Shown one piece after another: positions 62,508 through 64,000 of a DNA stretch of 64,000 nt (the stretch's first letter is position 1; each line of letters starts with the position of its first letter). Under the pieces are notes generated by a model. It was not told where the DNA came from. It made no database searches and saw nothing but the letters and a program-made list of their open reading frames with translations. This stretch comes from Burkholderia cepacia (lineage in GTDB: Bacteria > Pseudomonadota > Gammaproteobacteria > Burkholderiales > Burkholderiaceae), in the NCBI RefSeq assembly GCF_001718835.1, contig NZ_CP013444.1, forward strand, positions 2,790,001 to 2,854,000, given 5' to 3'. A program made the position numbers and the translations under genes.

Positions 62508-64000
62508 ATGTTGAGATCCGTTCAGCAGTCAACGCAGTCGTCCACCGTCGCCGATCCGGATCGGAACGCGTCGGACCCCTCGTCGAGCCGGCCGCCTCAG
62601 CGGCCGACGCGCCCGCTCGGCGTGTTTTCGCACGGCCAGTTGCGCAGTCGCCACGCGCCCGCCTCGGCCCATCAGACCCGCAACGACGAACCGCCGCAGT
62701 TGCCGCCGCTGGCGTTCGGCGGCCTGATCGGCGAGCCGGCGCATACGCAACTGCCAGGAGAAACGCCCGGCTCGCACGGCACTACGTCGCCGACGAACGA
62801 ACGTGCGCAGCCTCCGCTCGCCGCGGCGGACATCATCGAACCGGTCGAGCCTCCTCCTCCGCCAGCGACACCGACCGCGCCCCCGCAGACCGACCCGCCA
62901 CTGCAGCCGGCCACGAACGCGTTCCACGCACCGAACCCCGGGCACCAGCCCGGCCAGGCCTACGACCGCAGCAAGCCGGGCTTCACGCTCGTCGAGGCGA
63001 ACGGCATCCGCCCGCTCGCGCCGCTGCTCAGCGCCATCGCCGCCAACCAGCACGGCGCGGCCGCAACCGGCCTCGCGATCGGCGGGCTCGGGGCAGGCCT
63101 CGCGCACGAGACCGCCGGCGCCAGCATGAACGGCCATGCGCTGTTCGCGTCGTGGCGCAAGCGGCAGCGCTACGACCGGCAGTTGTCGGCGATGCGCGAG
63201 CACGACGTTGCGGCGTTCCGCAACGCCGCTATCGACAGCGATGCGCGCCGGCTCGACCGGCTGATTCTCGGGCGCGATCGCAACGGCAAGCTCGACTACA
63301 ACGTCGACAAGGTGATGAAGCTCGCGGCAAACGACGATCCGCTGCTCGCGGCCGAAAGCGCGCATGCGAAGGACGTGCTGCTGACGCTGTACATTCGCCA
63401 CGAAGTCGCCGGCAAGCGGATGAGCCGCGCCGCCTACGAGCTCGGGCGCAACGCGCTCGGCATCGCGTCGGGTGCGGCGCTGGTCGCCGGCACGCACGGG
63501 CTCGCGGTCGCGCCGGCGAGCGCGGGCGCCGTCGCGGCAAAACAGACGGGCTTCGCGCTCGCGCTGGCGAACGCGCTCGACATCGGCAAGGGCGTGCGCG
63601 GCCTGAAGCAGCGGATGCGCAACGACAAGGCGCGCGAGATCGACCGCAACGCGTTGCGAGGCCGCATGATGCTCAATGTGAGCGTCATCGACGACGAAAC
63701 GCCCGACGAGGTGATCAAGGGCATCCATGCGGTGCTGAAGGACAACGGCCGGATCGAGGCCAATCAGAAAAGGTTCCGCACGTTCTTTCCGGGACGCTGG
63801 ATCAACGAGAAGAAATCGACGGCGAACAAGAACGAGATGGCCGACCTGACGGCCAAGCACGCGATGACGATCGTCGACCGCAGCATCGATCGCTTCGCCG
63901 GTGCCGGCCCTGCGAAGCTGCATGCGTTTTATGCGGGCATTCATGTGAAGAACGCGTCGACGTCGCAGAAGCAGCGCGCGCTGCGCGACGCGATCGACAA
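62508..64000 (+). CDS. Large candidate type III effector or translocator (partial, runs off window)
   Basis: Opens at the ATG at 62508 behind CAGGAGGCACGTCGTC, 58 bases after sctT and apparently in the same operon. At least 497 residues with no stop before the window end. No Cys. The N-terminal 150 residues are Pro/Ser/Thr/Gln-rich and disordered, with a proline run (EPPPPPATP), like an export and chaperone-binding region. Two weakly hydrophobic Gly/Ala segments follow at about 188-208 (TGLAIGGLGAGLAHE) and 319-345 (GIASGAALVAGTHGLAVAPA), each beside basic helical regions. These could insert in membranes as translocator helices. The remainder is helical and charged. I do not recognise the family; secretion is inferred from context and composition. 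Confidence 0.7.
   Translation, partial: MLRSVQQSTQSSTVADPDRNASDPSSSRPPQRPTRPLGVFSHGQLRSRHAPASAHQTRNDEPPQLPPLAFGGLIGEPAHTQLPGETPGSHGTTSPTNERAQPPLAAADIIEPVEPPPPPATPTAPPQTDPPLQPATNAFHAPNPGHQPGQAYDRSKPGFTLVEANGIRPLAPLLSAIAANQHGAAATGLAIGGLGAGLAHETAGASMNGHALFASWRKRQRYDRQLSAMREHDVAAFRNAAIDSDARRLDRLILGRDRNGKLDYNVDKVMKLAANDDPLLAAESAHAKDVLLTLYIRHEVAGKRMSRAAYELGRNALGIASGAALVAGTHGLAVAPASAGAVAAKQTGFALALANALDIGKGVRGLKQRMRNDKAREIDRNALRGRMMLNVSVIDDETPDEVIKGIHAVLKDNGRIEANQKRFRTFFPGRWINEKKSTANKNEMADLTAKHAMTIVDRSIDRFAGAGPAKLHAFYAGIHVKNASTSQKQRALRDAID

Overview
The window is GC-rich DNA (strong GC bias at third codon positions, long antisense open frames opposite genes) and reads as a Burkholderia-type betaproteobacterial replicon, most like a Burkholderia cepacia complex secondary chromosome. 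Genus is inferred from gene content and codon use, not from a marker gene. No rRNA, tRNA, CRISPR array, insertion sequence or integrase was recognised.

Layout. (1) 1-7042: an AcoR-type sigma-54 activator (cut by the window edge), a prolyl-iminopeptidase-like hydrolase, and a quinoprotein alcohol oxidation operon. The operon holds a PQQ dehydrogenase with the Asp-Tyr-Asp signature of lanthanide-dependent enzymes, an unusual MxaJ/XoxJ-like binding protein fused to cytochrome c, a Tat-type HiPIP and a short truncated-looking secreted ORF. A good -24/-12 promoter precedes it. (2) 6900-17593: pbpC with its alpha-2-macroglobulin partner, and a DUF3857/transglutaminase-like protein. (3) 18343-25792: a small protein, a glutamine synthetase, a small RRM-like protein and the arginine deiminase operon arcDABC. 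(4) 25850-42275: an R64/PAPI-1-like type IVb pilus operon (pilL-N-O-P-Q-R-S-M-V) transcribed towards a type III secretin gene (sctC). A divergent PilT-family ATPase follows, then a soluble histidine kinase, an OmpR-type regulator and a second, degenerate SctC-like protein. (5) 42403-64000: an Hrp2-family (Xanthomonas/Ralstonia-like) type III secretion system. It comprises the HrpB/HrpX-type AraC activator, hpaB, an hrpE-position small protein, hrpD6, sctD, hpaA, sctS, sctR, sctQ, sctP(hpaC), sctV and sctU on the minus strand, and hrpB1, sctI, sctJ, hrpB4(sctK), sctL, sctN, sctO and sctT on the plus strand. Several unassigned, probably secreted proteins accompany it.

How it works together. Seven promoters in the type III region carry TTCG-N16-TTCG (hrpII/PIP-like) boxes followed by a -10-like hexamer about 30-32 bases downstream; an eighth lies upstream of a GNAT acetyltransferase. 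They mark a probable HrpB regulon: the three apparatus transcription units, sctC, a second HrpB1/HrpK-like gene and three accessory genes. The accessory genes encode a cysteine-free harpin-like protein, a protein with two 51-residue tandem repeats and the acetyltransferase, and are the best candidates for undescribed secreted substrates. A further large candidate effector or translocator follows sctT and runs off the end. No such box was found before the pilus operon, so the pilus appears to be regulated separately although it sits between sctC and the rest of the secretion system.
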